This document shows, in pieces, positions 1-11,225 of a stretch of 64,000 bases of DNA. The stretch lies in the NCBI RefSeq assembly GCF_964355755.1, contig NC_092671.1, forward strand, positions 34,675,304 to 34,739,303. Direction: 5' to 3'. Source of the stretch: Antedon mediterranea (taxonomy: Eukaryota; Echinodermata; Crinoidea; Comatulida; Antedonidae). Numbering within the stretch: the first letter of the stretch is position 1; each line of letters starts with the position of its first letter. The translations under genes were made by a program, and so were the position numbers. The notes under the pieces are model-generated. The model worked only from the letters and a program-made list of their open reading frames with translations. It did not search any database and was not told the origin of the DNA.

Positions 1-370
1 TTGGTGGCTTTTCTTAACAAATTTAATCTACTTTTAAATAATTAGTCTTGGATAAATAGAAGACCTGAGCAACAGGTTTGTACCAAGTTACACAGAAATA
101 ACAATGATTAAAGGAAAACATTTACCGAGACCGAGAAGTCAATGTTTACGTTCAAATAAGGAGTGCATTGAATAAAAGAGAGAACGGGTTTAAACTGCTT
201 TAAATATAAAATAGTACAGCACATAACAAAGAACAGGAAAACATTTGGCGACACTCACTGTTTACCTTGTCATGCCTTGAATAAAAATACACCTACAGAT
301 TTTATCTTAAATAAGATATATTATACCATTCTCGCATGCCTTGCACTTTTGAAAACTAAAATATTTTATT

Positions 371-456
371 GGTTATCCGCAACGAAGTTGCAGGATAACC
401 TCTTGTGATTGTACGAAATCATCATTGGTTATCCGCAACGAAGTTGCAGGATAACC
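371..456. repeat. Tandem hairpin repeat, 56-bp period
   Basis: The sequence GGTTATCCGCAACGAAGTTG and the ten bases after it form a near-perfect hairpin (GGTTATCC pairs with GGATAACC, GCAAC with GTTGC, loop GAA). It occurs at 371-400 and again at 427-456, so a 56-bp unit is duplicated in part. The 32 bp following the first hairpin (394-425) recur at 1412-1443. The second hairpin is followed directly by TCTAG. It may be the end of a rolling-circle or fold-back element; I do not recognise the family. Confidence 0.6.
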
Positions 457-1411
457 TCTAGACTTGCCCCAAGTCTGTATTATCTTTTTTTTTTATTTAT
501 TTGTTTTTATTTCGACCGCGATTTTTGTCTGAAAATACAGACTTGTGAAACACGTATAGAAATCGATTTGCAGACCGCAAACATACGATAAGAATGACGT
601 AGTTATCATACCGTATTTGGCTATATGGGGCGGGCGGTATGTAAATATGGATTTCGAATCAACCAATGATCATTTTGTTTCAAAATGAAAGAGATCGAGT
701 ACGTAGGCCTACCAGTGCTTAATGTACGATCGAGACTGTTGAAATATAAAATAGTAATGCCAAGTTGTTTTGTTTATTAATTGTTTAGTCCTTGGCCTAG
801 GCCTCTTTCGTAGGTCCTACTCAACTCGCACGTATGACCTGCCAAATAAAACGCCAATGAAGTAGGCCTACATACCACCGGCACACAACAGGGCTACACC
901 ACCACACAGAACAGGACAGGGTCTGGGTGGGAATTAAATCAAAATTATCTCCGCGTAATAAATGATCCATTCAATGTTTGATTTGCGGAGAAGCTAGCCT
1001 ATCATATATCAAGACGAGTTTTCATGTTTCAAAGATCCCATCAAATGTTTACCAGACTACTAGGCATATAAAATAATTTCTAGCCTTCAGAACTTTCATA
1101 AATGTACCCAAGTACACATTGTCTAAACGTAACATAGCGCATGCGCATCATCTTATTTGTTGAGTCTTTGAAATTCTTAAATATGAATATTTAAACGGTG
1201 TACGAGAGAGTAGCCAATCGCATGCAGCTGAAACTAGTCAACCGGATAATCGTATGCACCAAGAATTCTTGGTGTCAAACCACGTGACTTGTGCGTGTTT
1301 CCCCAGACGGAGTATCCAAAATCAAGTAGTATACGTATGAAACGCCATATGTGCCAAAATATTTATCTTTTAACTAATATTAAGACAAAACTCCGTCTGG
1401 AACCCAGACTA
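457..1411. other. Gene-free stretch between 32-bp direct repeats
   Basis: No coding exon is evident. The stretch lies between the two copies of a 32-bp direct repeat (394-425 and 1412-1443). It ends with a pair of inverted repeats around CCAGACGGAG (1304-1313) and CTCCGTCTGG (1391-1400). This could be one inserted element with its duplicated flank, but no clean termini are visible. Confidence 0.4.
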
Positions 1412-1454
1412 GATAACCTCTTGTGATTGTACGAAATCATCATCTTTTTCTTAA

Positions 1455-2975
1455 TCTTCTTTCTTTCTGTATGATTTTTGTGTAACGCTTTTCTCTAAAA
1501 CTTGCAAACATAACATTTTGTTAACCATGTTAACATTTTGACATTTATGTAACGTCGTCAAGCGAAGCTTTTCATGATGTTTACAATTGCGCAACGTGAC
1601 GTACGCGCGATTTAACGATTTTCTCGTATTTAACATATGTCGAAAACCAAATAACATTTTAAAGTGAAACTTTCCAAAAGTTTAATTTATATCATGCGCT
1701 AACTTTCTGTTGAAAAAAAATTGCGTGTTTTACACAAAGTTACGCGCGCACGCGCATTTAAAATTTCAAAATGGGCAAAATTAATTTATAATCTACTTTC
1801 TACGCGTTTCATGTCGTTTTAAGCATGTCAAAAATTCCCAAGCGTGCGCACATTTTTACGTGTGCGGTGCGCACGTAGCATTGAAAACGTATTTTTTTCG
1901 CGTGATTTATGTTTTTCCAGCCTTTTCTAGTAATTTTACCAAATTTTAAAAAATTTTGACTTAAAGATACGTCATACGAGCACGTCGAATTGGACAATTT
2001 GCGCGCGTTTTTTATGAAAGGGTTAAAAAATTCGTTTAAAATATGCCTTTTTTTAAACAGTCGTAATTTCTAAACTAGACGGTCAAATTTTTGTGGATGA
2101 CATATTCTGGAAGTAGATGAGTTGTAGATATCGGATCAGGTATTAATATGGCTAACCGGACATTGTGACGTCATCGTATGGCCACGCGAATATAAAATTT
2201 AGGATTTTTGTATCTTTCGTCATAGCTCATCACATTGAATAGAGCGCATCTCCACTTATCCGTTTTCCATTTTCACCCCGATTTTGATATTGTCTAGGTC
2301 AATCAACTATCTTTCGCATGAGTTAAAAATATTTTAATTTTTTTGACGTCATCATGCTTTAAAATTTAAATCACGTATGGCATCAATTTCATCTTTACAG
2401 TAAATTTTAATCTGTTATAGCTCGTAAGAATAAAATGTGATAATCACGATTACAACTTTTTCTGGAAGCTATTGGATTGCAGATACGAAATTATGTAAAA
2501 ATGTTGCCAATCGGATGGTGTGACGTCATCATATGGCCAGTTAAATAAAAAAGGTCGTATTTTCATCTTTTGCGTCATAATTCATTACATTTAAAAGAGC
2601 GCGCATCAATATTTAACGTATTCAAATTTCTTCTACACGCTAATACGTTGTTGCTGAGATAATTTCCTTTCGGAATTGCTAACTTCGCGTTTCATTTTAA
2701 AACCGTCAACATGTTAAAAATTGCAATAAATAGCGGGTCCCGTAATTTCACCTATTCTACACTGTATGTGATATGGATACAGATTATACTGTGTATACTA
2801 TATATGAATTTAAATAATAAAATTCAGCAATAACAACAGATCAAATTCTTCAGTTCAGGTCATAATGCCAACGTGAACACTTCCTTTTGTCCTCAACCTA
2901 TCCCCTTAATGTTAATGTTGCACCACTTGCGCGGCGGATAACCAAACTCGTCAAAGTGACGAGTTACATGTCTAG
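1455..2975 (+). mobile_element. Non-autonomous Helitron-like element, copy 1
   Basis: This 1521-bp copy starts with TC (TCTTCTTTCTTTCTG) directly after an A. It ends with the hairpin AACTCGTCA-AAG-TGACGAGTT, six bases (ACATGT) and CTAG. A 5' TC, a 3' hairpin some bases from the end, a 3' CTRR and insertion after A are the textbook Helitron signature, and there are no terminal inverted repeats or target duplications. There is no Rep/helicase ORF; the short ORFs inside are chance, so the copy would depend on an autonomous relative. The next copy begins at the following base. Confidence 0.75.
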
Positions 2976-4506
2976 TCTTCTTTCTTTCTGTATGATTTTT
3001 GTGTAACGCTTTTCTCTAAAACTTGCAAACATAACATTTTGTTAACTATGTTAACATTTTGACATTTATGTAACGTCGTCAAGCGAAGCTTTTCATGATG
3101 TTTACAATTGCGCAACGTGACGTACGCGCGATTTAACGATTTTCTGGTATTTAACATATGTCGAAAACCAAATAACATTTTAAAGTGAAACTTTGCAAAA
3201 GTTTAATTTATATCATGCGCTAACTTTCTGTTGAAAAAAAATTGCGTGTTTTACACAAAGTTACGCGCGCACGCGCATTTAAAATTTCAAAATGCGCAAA
3301 ATTAATTTATAATCAACTTTCTACGCGTTTCATGTCGTTTTAAGCATGTCAAAAATTCCCACGCGTGCGCACATTTTTACGTGTGCGGTGCGCACGTAGC
3401 ATTGAAAACGTATTTTTTCCGCGTGATTTATGTTTTTCCAGCCTTTTCTAGTAATTTTACCAAATTTTAAACAATCTTGACTTAAAGATACGTCATACGA
3501 GCACGTCGAATTGGACAATTTGCGCGCGTTTTTTATGAAAAGGTTAAATAATTCGTTTAAAATATGCCTTTTTTAAAACAGTCGTAATTTCTAAACTAGA
3601 CGGTCAACTTTTAGTGGATGACATATTCTGGAAGTAGATGAGTTGTAGATATCGGATCAGGTATTAATATGGCTAACCGGACATTGTGACGTCATCGTAT
3701 GGCCACGCGAATATAAAATTTAGGATTTTTGTATCTTTCGTCATAGCTCATCACATTGAATAGAGCGCATCTCCACTTATTCGTTTTCCATTTTCACCCC
3801 GATTTTGATATTGTCTAGGTCAATCAACTATCTTTCGCATGAGATAAAAATATTTTAATTTGTTTGACGTCATCATGCCTAAAAATTTTAATCACGTGTG
3901 GCATCAATTTCATCTTTACAGTAAATTTTAATCTGTTATAGCTCGTAAGAATAAAATGTGATAATCACGATTAAAACTTTTTCTGGAAGCTATTGGATTG
4001 CAGATACGAAATTATGTAAAAATGTTGTCAATCGGATGTTGTGACGTCATCATATGGCCAGTTAAATAAAAAAGGTCGTATTTTCATCTTTTGCGTCATA
4101 ATTCATTACATTTAAAAGAGCGCGCATCAATATTTCACGTATTCAAATTTATTCTACGCGCTAATACGTTGTTGCTGAGATAATTTCCTTTCGGAATTGC
4201 TACCTTCGCGTTTCATTTTAAAACCGTCAACATGTTAAAAATTGCAATAAATAGCGGGTCCCGTAATTTCACCTATTCTACACTGTATGTTACTGTATGT
4301 GATATGGATACAGATTATACTGTGTATACTATATATGAATTTAAATAATAAAATTCAGCAATAACAACATATCATATTCTTCAGTTCAGGTCATAATGCC
4401 AACGTGAACACTTCCTTTTGTCCTCAACCTATCCCCTTAATGTTAATGTTGCACCACTTGCGCGGCGGATAACCAAACTCGTCAAAGTGACGAGTTACAT
4501 GTCTAG
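2976..4506 (+). mobile_element. Non-autonomous Helitron-like element, copy 2
   Basis: This is a second copy of the element just upstream, joined head to tail with no spacer: CTAG of copy 1 is followed immediately by TC of copy 2. It is 1531 bp; the extra 10 bp is a local duplication of TACTGTATGT near 4285. It ends with the same hairpin, ACATGT and CTAG, followed by host T, as expected for AT-target Helitrons. The copies differ by only a few percent by eye, mostly scattered substitutions, so the pair is fairly young. Confidence 0.75.
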
Positions 4507-4624
4507 TTTTTTTAAATATTTTATTCAATCGAAACCAACAGCGATAATTAACGCCACTAACAGGTTTTGATACAAACAAAGCCAGGACTGTTTAAAGCAC
4601 CTTGATTGGTCCTAACATTGATCA

Positions 4625-4706
4625 AGGGCTTCTCCCATCCAAGCTCTAACCAGGCTTAACTTCGGTGATCTGACGAGAACCGGTGTTTCAACGTGGTAAA
4701 GCCGTA
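4625..4706 (-). ncRNA. 5S rRNA-derived pseudogene or 5S-derived SINE head
   Basis: Read on the minus strand from 4706, the sequence follows a 5S rRNA gene: TACGGCTTTACCACG, ACCGGTTCTCGTC, GATCACCGAAGTTAAGC, then GGTTAGAGCTTGGATGGGAG. It therefore keeps most of the internal promoter (A-box-like AAGTTAAG region and C box around GCTTGGATGGGAG). A functional 5S gene has about ten more bases between AAGTTAAGC and CCTGGTTAG; these are deleted here, and the 3' end diverges after GGGAGA. It is a retroposed pseudogene or the head of a SINE3-type element running on towards the Helitron end at 4506. It is not a working 5S gene. Confidence 0.8.
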
Positions 4707-5542
4707 TTTTCAATGATACATAGAGAATTGAAACTACTGTGTTGGAGGTACAGTACATGATACAGTGCCTTTTCTACACGTCACCTTGCATTACTGTAAC
4801 TGGTCAGTTGCCAGGAATCAATGATTTTAAATTGATTTGGTGATTCAAAATCATTGACTTTTAGTATCTTGAGGTTAAGTTTCGAAATTCAAGTATGCAA
4901 TTTATATATTTATATACAAGAAATTCTATACATCTGAACCGGCCCTTAGTATTTTTCTGCCAAGAACACCTTGGTTAAATAGTGTGTAAATACATTCAAG
5001 GCAATAAGGCAAATTCCCAATATACAGTATTAGGTTCAAGAGCATTGAACTTGAAAAAAGAGAATGCTAAATTCAGGTCCAGGATTTGAATTTTTGATGA
5101 GGAACTATTGTAAGCTATTGTGATATAACCAACAAATTATAGTTTTAAAAGTTTAGTCGCTTCTTTAGACACCCAGCATTTGACGACCAATCATTTTTAA
5201 ATGATCTTATCAATATTTTTCAATGAATGCAAACATTTTATTTAAACTATTGTAAAAGTTTAAAACATCTGCAGATCTAAAATTTGATGAGAAAGAAGAC
5301 TTGAACCTAAACATTTTTAATGGCCTATTATGTACAAATTTAAACATTGGTTCTCACACACGGATGTAACCACGCCACCAGTAATTTGACCAACCACAAT
5401 GCGATATATCCGAAAAATGTCGCTTGTGATTGGTAATCACTTGCATTGCATCACGTTGATAACCATGGCTTTAAAAGACATTTAGATAACTACAACAAGT
5501 CTACAAATATTATGTTCATGATTTCTGAATATTATAAACATG
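4707..5542. other. Gene-free stretch
   Basis: I see no exon or recognised element. At 5375-5460 it contains a sequence resembling the interior of the MITE at 5842-6029 (GCTTGTGATTGG and nearby), probably a decayed relative. Confidence 0.4.
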
Positions 5543-6497
5543 TTAGGGCGCGTTTATACAACACGCTATTACACGCATATTCTACACGCCTACGAGAAGT
5601 GTGTTGTATAACAACAAAGAGATTCCGTGTAATGAGATTTTAATTGCAAAAAAGGCTACTTGGCTGAATCCTAAAATTTGGTGGATTCCCGGTCGCCGTT
5701 ACCGTGTTGGAAGTGTCCTCATGGTATATTTTGACCTCTCGTTAAAACAGGTCGTAATATCAATCATGTCATGCGACGTTGCTAACAAGATTGGGCCCAT
5801 TTATTGCTGCTTCGCTGCCAGCAATCATCCTACCACGTCTTAAGCGTGGTTCCCACGCACTAGCGACGCAACACAAGGACGTAACGCAACGCAAGTGAAT
5901 TGACCACCAATCACAATCGATGCTTTATTCGCTTGTGATTGCTAACTGTCTATAACTTCGCTTGTCATTGGTTAAAACGCTTGCGTTGCGTGTACGTCCT
6001 TGCGTTACGTTCTAGTGGGAACCAAGCTTTACGCCTAGCTAGCCTAGTGGGGCCAACTCGTAGTGGTAGTAGGCCTCTATCGTTTCCCACTCCAAACAGA
6101 ATAAAAAATAACATCGCAAAAATGGCATCTTCTTCCATAGTGTATAGATGAAACAATGAAACCCTTAAAATAACTTTTATTAATTTAAATGAACCGAGAA
6201 CAAAATAAACAACAATGCAAACGTGAACAAATACAATAATGAAAATGGTAAAAACCGCGCGAATACATCGGACAGCGCGGAGGCGACGATGATTGTTGAC
6301 AACCCAGCCAATTCAAGCGATCAACGATTTGACCTTTTATCCTAGCATGCACTGCGTGTTGATGAAACTTCCGGTATAACACGGTATCGTGATTTCTAGT
6401 ATAACAGCAAACGTTAAGGTGGGTTGACCTCGGTCCGAACAACACGCTAAAAATTAAAGCCGTGTTCAAATTTAGGGTGTTGTATAAACACGACCTT
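5543..6497. mobile_element. Inverted-repeat element, about 955 bp, with nested MITE
   Basis: The left end reads TTAGGGCGCGTTTATACAAC and the right end, reverse-complemented, TAAGGTCGTGTTTATACAAC, giving terminal inverted repeats of about 26 bp with a few mismatches. There is no transposase ORF; the 60-94 codon ORFs inside have no recognisable content. A second, unrelated inverted-repeat element sits inside at 5842-6029. Superfamily not assigned. Confidence 0.6.
5842..6029. mobile_element. MITE with about 50-bp inverted repeats
   Basis: The left arm begins AAGCGTGGTTCCCAC and the right arm, reverse-complemented, AAGCTTGGTTCCCAC. Both continue through GACGTAACGCAACGCAAG-like sequence and enclose a short AT-rich centre with ACCAATCACAA motifs. 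It is 188 bp and non-coding. A shorter relative with the same ends lies at 60682-60797. Confidence 0.75.
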
Positions 6498-7301
6498 AGT
6501 GTATGTTCAAATCCATGTACTAGGTATGCTTTCGTATCACAAGCAATGTCATATTATAATTAGCGTCGTAATATCATAATAAAGTGTTCAGATTTTCTTA
6601 ACTAACGCTTTCATTTGAAATTGAAGTTCCACCGATTTGGGGTGAAAATCTGGTATGCAGGAGTAAATTTGATTGGTTAGAGGGAAAAATCGTTGATGCA
6701 TGAATTTCGTACCCTAAGCCTTGTTAACTAATCTTGTACCTTGAGCTGTCGTAACGACAGAAGATCAGTGTCATAAGAGGTGGCTTCCACTAATCTTTTC
6801 CTGGTTCAGACATATGGAGATGTATGCCTCGTACGATATGAAAGCATAAGTCCGTATGTCTGAACAGGCCCTTAATAATACAGTAAAGCCATAAAACCTT
6901 TTAAATTAAATAAGAAGTATTTAATTTCAGATTCCAATTTCCACCTTTGCATCTCCAGGCTATTTCTACTGACAGATGTTTACTTGCTCTATTTCAAGAT
7001 GGAGGTGAAAACACTATTCAATACTCTCACCATAAATTGACCTTCATGGCCATTAAATTTACAAATGGTGATCATCTTTTATATTTATTCCTTCTTTTTG
7101 GAGGTCAACTTGCTGAATTTGAAGGTTTTGATGAATTTAACACATTCCTTATGATTTATGGGGATTTATCATCCTAACAAATGTTCAATACTCTATCATG
7201 CAGAAATTGCAGTAAAATATTGCAGCAGGGATTGCAAAATAGCATGACTGCATTTCCTGTCTTGACCCCTTCAAACTGAAGTCCATTGGGGTTATTTTAC
7301 A

Positions 7302-7832
7302 AATAGGGAGGTTTCGCAACCTTACGAATACGATAACGAAAACGGATACGTCATACATTTGTGAAACTTTTGAGCTGATCCCCATTTCATATTCGTAAAG
7401 CGTATTCGTGTTGACAAATATCACCAGTCATATTCGTAACTACAAAACGAGTATAGTTTTTGATTTATTTGCACGTCATTTTGCATTTGAATCAGGAATG
7501 ATTCATGATTATAATATAATTATAGATTTATTGAAAGTAATTTACTAAAGTAATTTACTAAAATGCCAAGTCAATTTTGATAAATAGCAGTTTTTATTTT
7601 TAAACTCCTCACTCGATTTGATGTTGATCACCGTTACGCTAGGCCTAGGCAGTCGAGCACCAAGCAACACGTACCTGAGCTTCGCTCAAATTTACCGCAG
7701 TCATATTTTGGACGCGCCTCAATATTTCGTTGCCATGCGAAACAGATTTTTTTATGGCTTACGAAAACGAATACGTGTGCGTGACGTATCCGTTTTCGTT
7801 ATCGTATTCGTAAGATTGCGAAACCTCTCTAT
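7302..7832. mobile_element. Inverted-repeat MITE, about 530 bp
   Basis: The left end AATAGGGAGGTTTCGCAACC continues with TTACGAATACGATAACG. The right end is its inverse (CGTTATCGTATTCGTAAG, then GCGAAACCTCTCTATT). The arms are about 50 bp with few mismatches. Two further inverted TATTCGTAA motifs lie just inside. There is no ORF of note. Confidence 0.75.
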
Positions 7833-8084
7833 TACCTGTGTCCCAGCACTAATAAATCATTTTATTATATTGTTTTGTTGTGTTTAACTATACATATCAT
7901 CTGTCACTGTCAAAGCGACATATCATCATCATCATCCGTTACGCTATTCGTCTTGGGTAGACATTGCGTACGCTAATCGTTTCCATGACTCTCTTTCGGT
8001 GGTCTGATGGTCTGTCATTATCTTTGCGATCAATGTATTTGCTTTTTTGAGTTCTTTGTTTATGTTTCCTATCTAGGTAGTTTG

Positions 8085-8715
8085 GCGCTACTGCAGTTTC
8101 GCACCACACTGTTATATCTTCGATTTCTTGCTTAATTTTTTTCTCACGCCCACATCATACAATTTTGGGCCATTATGTAACATGTTCCTATGATTTAGCC
8201 ACCGTTATATTACCTTTATCACAATAAAAAATGCCTTTCAAAACAGCTCCTTTTCCGCGAATACTTCGATCGAACTGTGGCCATTTTAGAATCAGAAAAT
8301 TGCCAGAAATCAATGCATGTTTTGTTTTCTGTTTTTATTTTTAAACTGCAAAGAGTGGTGGTTTTTATAAAGAACCAGCTGAACATATCAAAACGGCGAC
8401 GATACAAGTCCGTACATAAAACATTGATAGGAACTATTAATAATATGAATAATAATACTAATAATGAGATATTAATTTAACCTCTATTTCGCCAGCTGAA
8501 AACATTTCTTGCCTTTCAAAACTAAATAGGCATATATATGTATTGTTTTGATGTTTTGAAAAGTATTGTTATTTAAAAAAAATTACTTCGTAAGTGGTCG
8601 AAACGTATAAACATGTTACATAATATTATGTTGTAAGTGTGAAAAAGGAAAGTTTAGGTGAGAAATCGAAGATACAACTGTGTGGTGCGAAACTGCAGTA
8701 GCGCCGGTAGTTTTT
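8085..8715. repeat. Inverted duplication inside the retrotransposon 3' region
   Basis: The segment at about 8085-8190, which on the minus strand encodes the retrotransposon C-terminus (IEDITVWCETAVAPNYLDRK), is present again in inverted orientation at about 8608-8715. The first copy is in the expected place for the element's 3' end. The second is wedged directly behind GRPKTT and contains stops. About 420 bp of unrelated AT-rich sequence lies between the arms. Confidence 0.65.
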
Positions 8716-8742
8716 GGTCTGCCAACTGGTCTTTTAACTTTT

Positions 8743-10320
8743 CTAATGGATTCTGTCAACGCTAATTTGGCTGGAGTGTCCATCGGAAGCCTTAGCATAT
8801 GTTCGGTCCATTTGTATTTTCTTTTCCTTATTATTCCATTTTAGTTCTTTCTTTCTATATAGTTCTATATTTCTAATTGTGTACGGCCACTTAATTTTTA
8901 TAATTTGTCTTAATAATTTCCTATGGAAACAGTCAATTTCGTCCTCTTGTTTTTTGGTTGTTGTCCATAATTCTGAGTTGTACATGAATATGCTTCTGAC
9001 GTATACATTGAATAGTCTCATTTTTACTTCTAGTGATAAGTTTTTGCTTGTTAGAATTTCTTTGTAGTTGTTGAAGGCTGATATTGCGAGTTGTTTTCGG
9101 CGTTTCATATCGTTATCTGTATCAATTAGCGATCCTAGATATTTACATTTTTTCCACGATTCGTCTCCTTTTCGTTTGATTATATATTCTTCTGTCTTAG
9201 TGTTGTTTATGATTAGGTTTCTGCTTTCTAGTTTCTTAGGTATGGTCTTCTTAACTTCTTCGACTTGCGTTTTTGAATTTGTTAACCAGCCGATGTCGTC
9301 TGCATATTGTTGATCCATTATGAAGAATGATGGTGGTTGTTGTAGGTTTTCATCATCGTGTTCCAGTGCTCTTGCAAGATAAAGAGTGAAGAGCACTGGA
9401 CTCAGGCAATCTCCTTGTGGAATAGTACCGATGTTGGTAGTAAAAGATTCACCTACTGTACTACCACATCGTACACTCAGTTTGACGTCTTTTAATAGAA
9501 GTGAGACCATATGTAGTTCGTCATCATTCAAGACCTTCTTGAGATCTGTTAAAAGTTTCCCCCTTTTCACCGAATCGAAAGCCTTGCTCATATCCATTAG
9601 TAACACTATTGTTTCATAGTCTTCTGAAGTTATCGCCTTCTCTGCTAGTAACCTAACACTGAATACCAGTTCTGTGGTGCTGCGGCCTTTTCTATATGCA
9701 CATTGGGTTGGGGGTATACATCGGTTGATCTTTTCATTTATTCTTTCAATCATACAGATTGCAATAATTTTTCGAATCATATTTAGCAGGATAACTGGTC
9801 TGTAGTTTTCTACCGGTCCGCGCTTTTTTCCGGGCTTCTGTAAGGGTATTAATATGCCCTCATTTAGTTCTTTAGGATAGACTCCCGTTGCTGCAATCTC
9901 ATTCATAATTTCCGCAATGATTTGTCTTAGTTCTTTAGGACTGTACTTGAGTTGCTCTGCTTTGATTTCATCGGTTCCTATGCTTTTATTATTTTTCAGT
10001 TTAGCTATGGCTTTTTCTACTTCTTTTTCATTAAATGGCACGTTCATAGCACTTGGTTCAACGTTTGTTTCAGATTGGTTTTCCTTATTGTAGAATGATT
10101 TAAACAACTGTGTTATTTTCTGTGTTGTAAATTCTTCATTACTTGTTATTCCGTCTTCGCCTTCGACTACGATTGGTGCTTTTGGTTTATTTCGTTGCAT
10201 TTTCCTGATTACTTTATACATTCTATTGGAATTGTCTTTGCTTTCTTCTATCTCTTTGATGTCATTAAGTAGTTGTTTTTCGTGTTGTTCTTTTAGTTTA
10301 CGGTGGATTTCTTTTAGCAT
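8743..10320 (-). pseudogene. Retrotransposon reverse transcriptase
   Basis: This 525-codon frame contains the fingers and palm of a non-LTR reverse transcriptase: NYRPV at 172-176, motif A with D243 and AFDSV at 247-251, PQGDCLSPVLF at 301-311 (usually RQG), and the catalytic YADD at 339-342. After it come the thumb and a KYLGSLI motif, then an ELWT...FHRKLLRQI segment typical of the C-terminal region. It then loses frame; the continuing ...HMLRLPMDTPAK...RPVGRPKTT is read in another frame at about 8725-8798. The catalytic residues are intact, but frameshifts at both ends mean no full product. Confidence 0.85.
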
Positions 10321-11225
10321 GATGTTCCTTTCTTTCTGTAGTACATGTCTTCTTTCTTTGCATGTCGACGATTTGATTTGTAGTCGTAGAGCTGTTTCTG
10401 TTTTTCTGATAGCTTTTCTACTTGTCTATTATCCCTTTTTCTATTAATTGGTGTTTTGAAACCTATAGTGTTTTCTGAAGCCCTCTTACATGTTTTCACG
10501 ATATTGTTCCACTTCTCTTGTATGTCTGCGGCATTTATTTCCTTTCGTTTGCAATTTAAACTGCGAAGTATTTCATTTTCGTATTGCTCTTTAATATTAT
10601 CATTTTGAAATTTGTCAAAGTCAAATTTCTTTTTAGTGGTTTTCTTGTACCAGTTTATGTTGAGTTTCGTTATCACTAATCTATGATCCGTTTTAGTTAT
10701 TAATCCATTGTACGGTCTGGCATCTTCTACAAAACTACGGTGGTCTAATCTCATCATCACATAATCTATTTGGTTCCTTATTGGATTCTTCCTTTTTGAG
10801 GTTTTTCGTTCCGGACATTGCCAGGTAGCGATATGTGTTAATTTATGGTTAAAAAATGTATTTATTAAAAACATTTGATTCCTGCATGCAAATTCTAAAA
10901 GATGTTCTCCATTGCTGTTTAGTTCCCCCTTTCCGAATTTTCCTATATTTTGTGGGTATACGTTGTGGCCTGTTCCCGTCTTTGCATTATAGTCTCCTAA
11001 TATCACTAGAATATCTCTCTTATTTACACAGTTTGTTATGTTTTGTAGGTCTTCGTAAAAAATTCTTCTTCGATCCGGGTGTTGCTCGCTTACTTTAAGG
11101 GTATTGGCGTACGCGCATATTACAACCATTTCATTATCATACGATTTATTTTCCTGTTTTGTAATTAACATGCATATTCTGTCGCTTATTGGTTTGAATT
11201 CGCATTTAAGATTATTGTCTACCAT
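10314..11225 (-). pseudogene. Retrotransposon apurinic-like endonuclease domain
   Basis: This 303-codon frame carries the C-terminal two thirds of an exonuclease-endonuclease-phosphatase domain. Visible motifs are GDYNAKTG at residues 77-84 (catalytic Asp and Asn), a TW at 134-135, IDYV at 153-156 and TDHRLV at 179-184, the equivalent of the family SDH motif. The domain nicks target DNA to prime reverse transcription. The missing N-terminus (LNCNGL and LQETHL-like motifs) is visible upstream at about 11226-11467 in other frames: TAA stands where the conserved Gln before ETHL would be, and a frameshift follows. The frame ends in TGCTAA, overlapping the ATG of the downstream RT frame. Confidence 0.8.

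Noticed and set aside
1451-3518. Pairs of 62-68 codon ORFs repeated 1521 bp apart
   Set aside because: They repeat only because the Helitron-like copies do. The sequences lack domain features, and the ORFs carry no Rep or helicase motifs.
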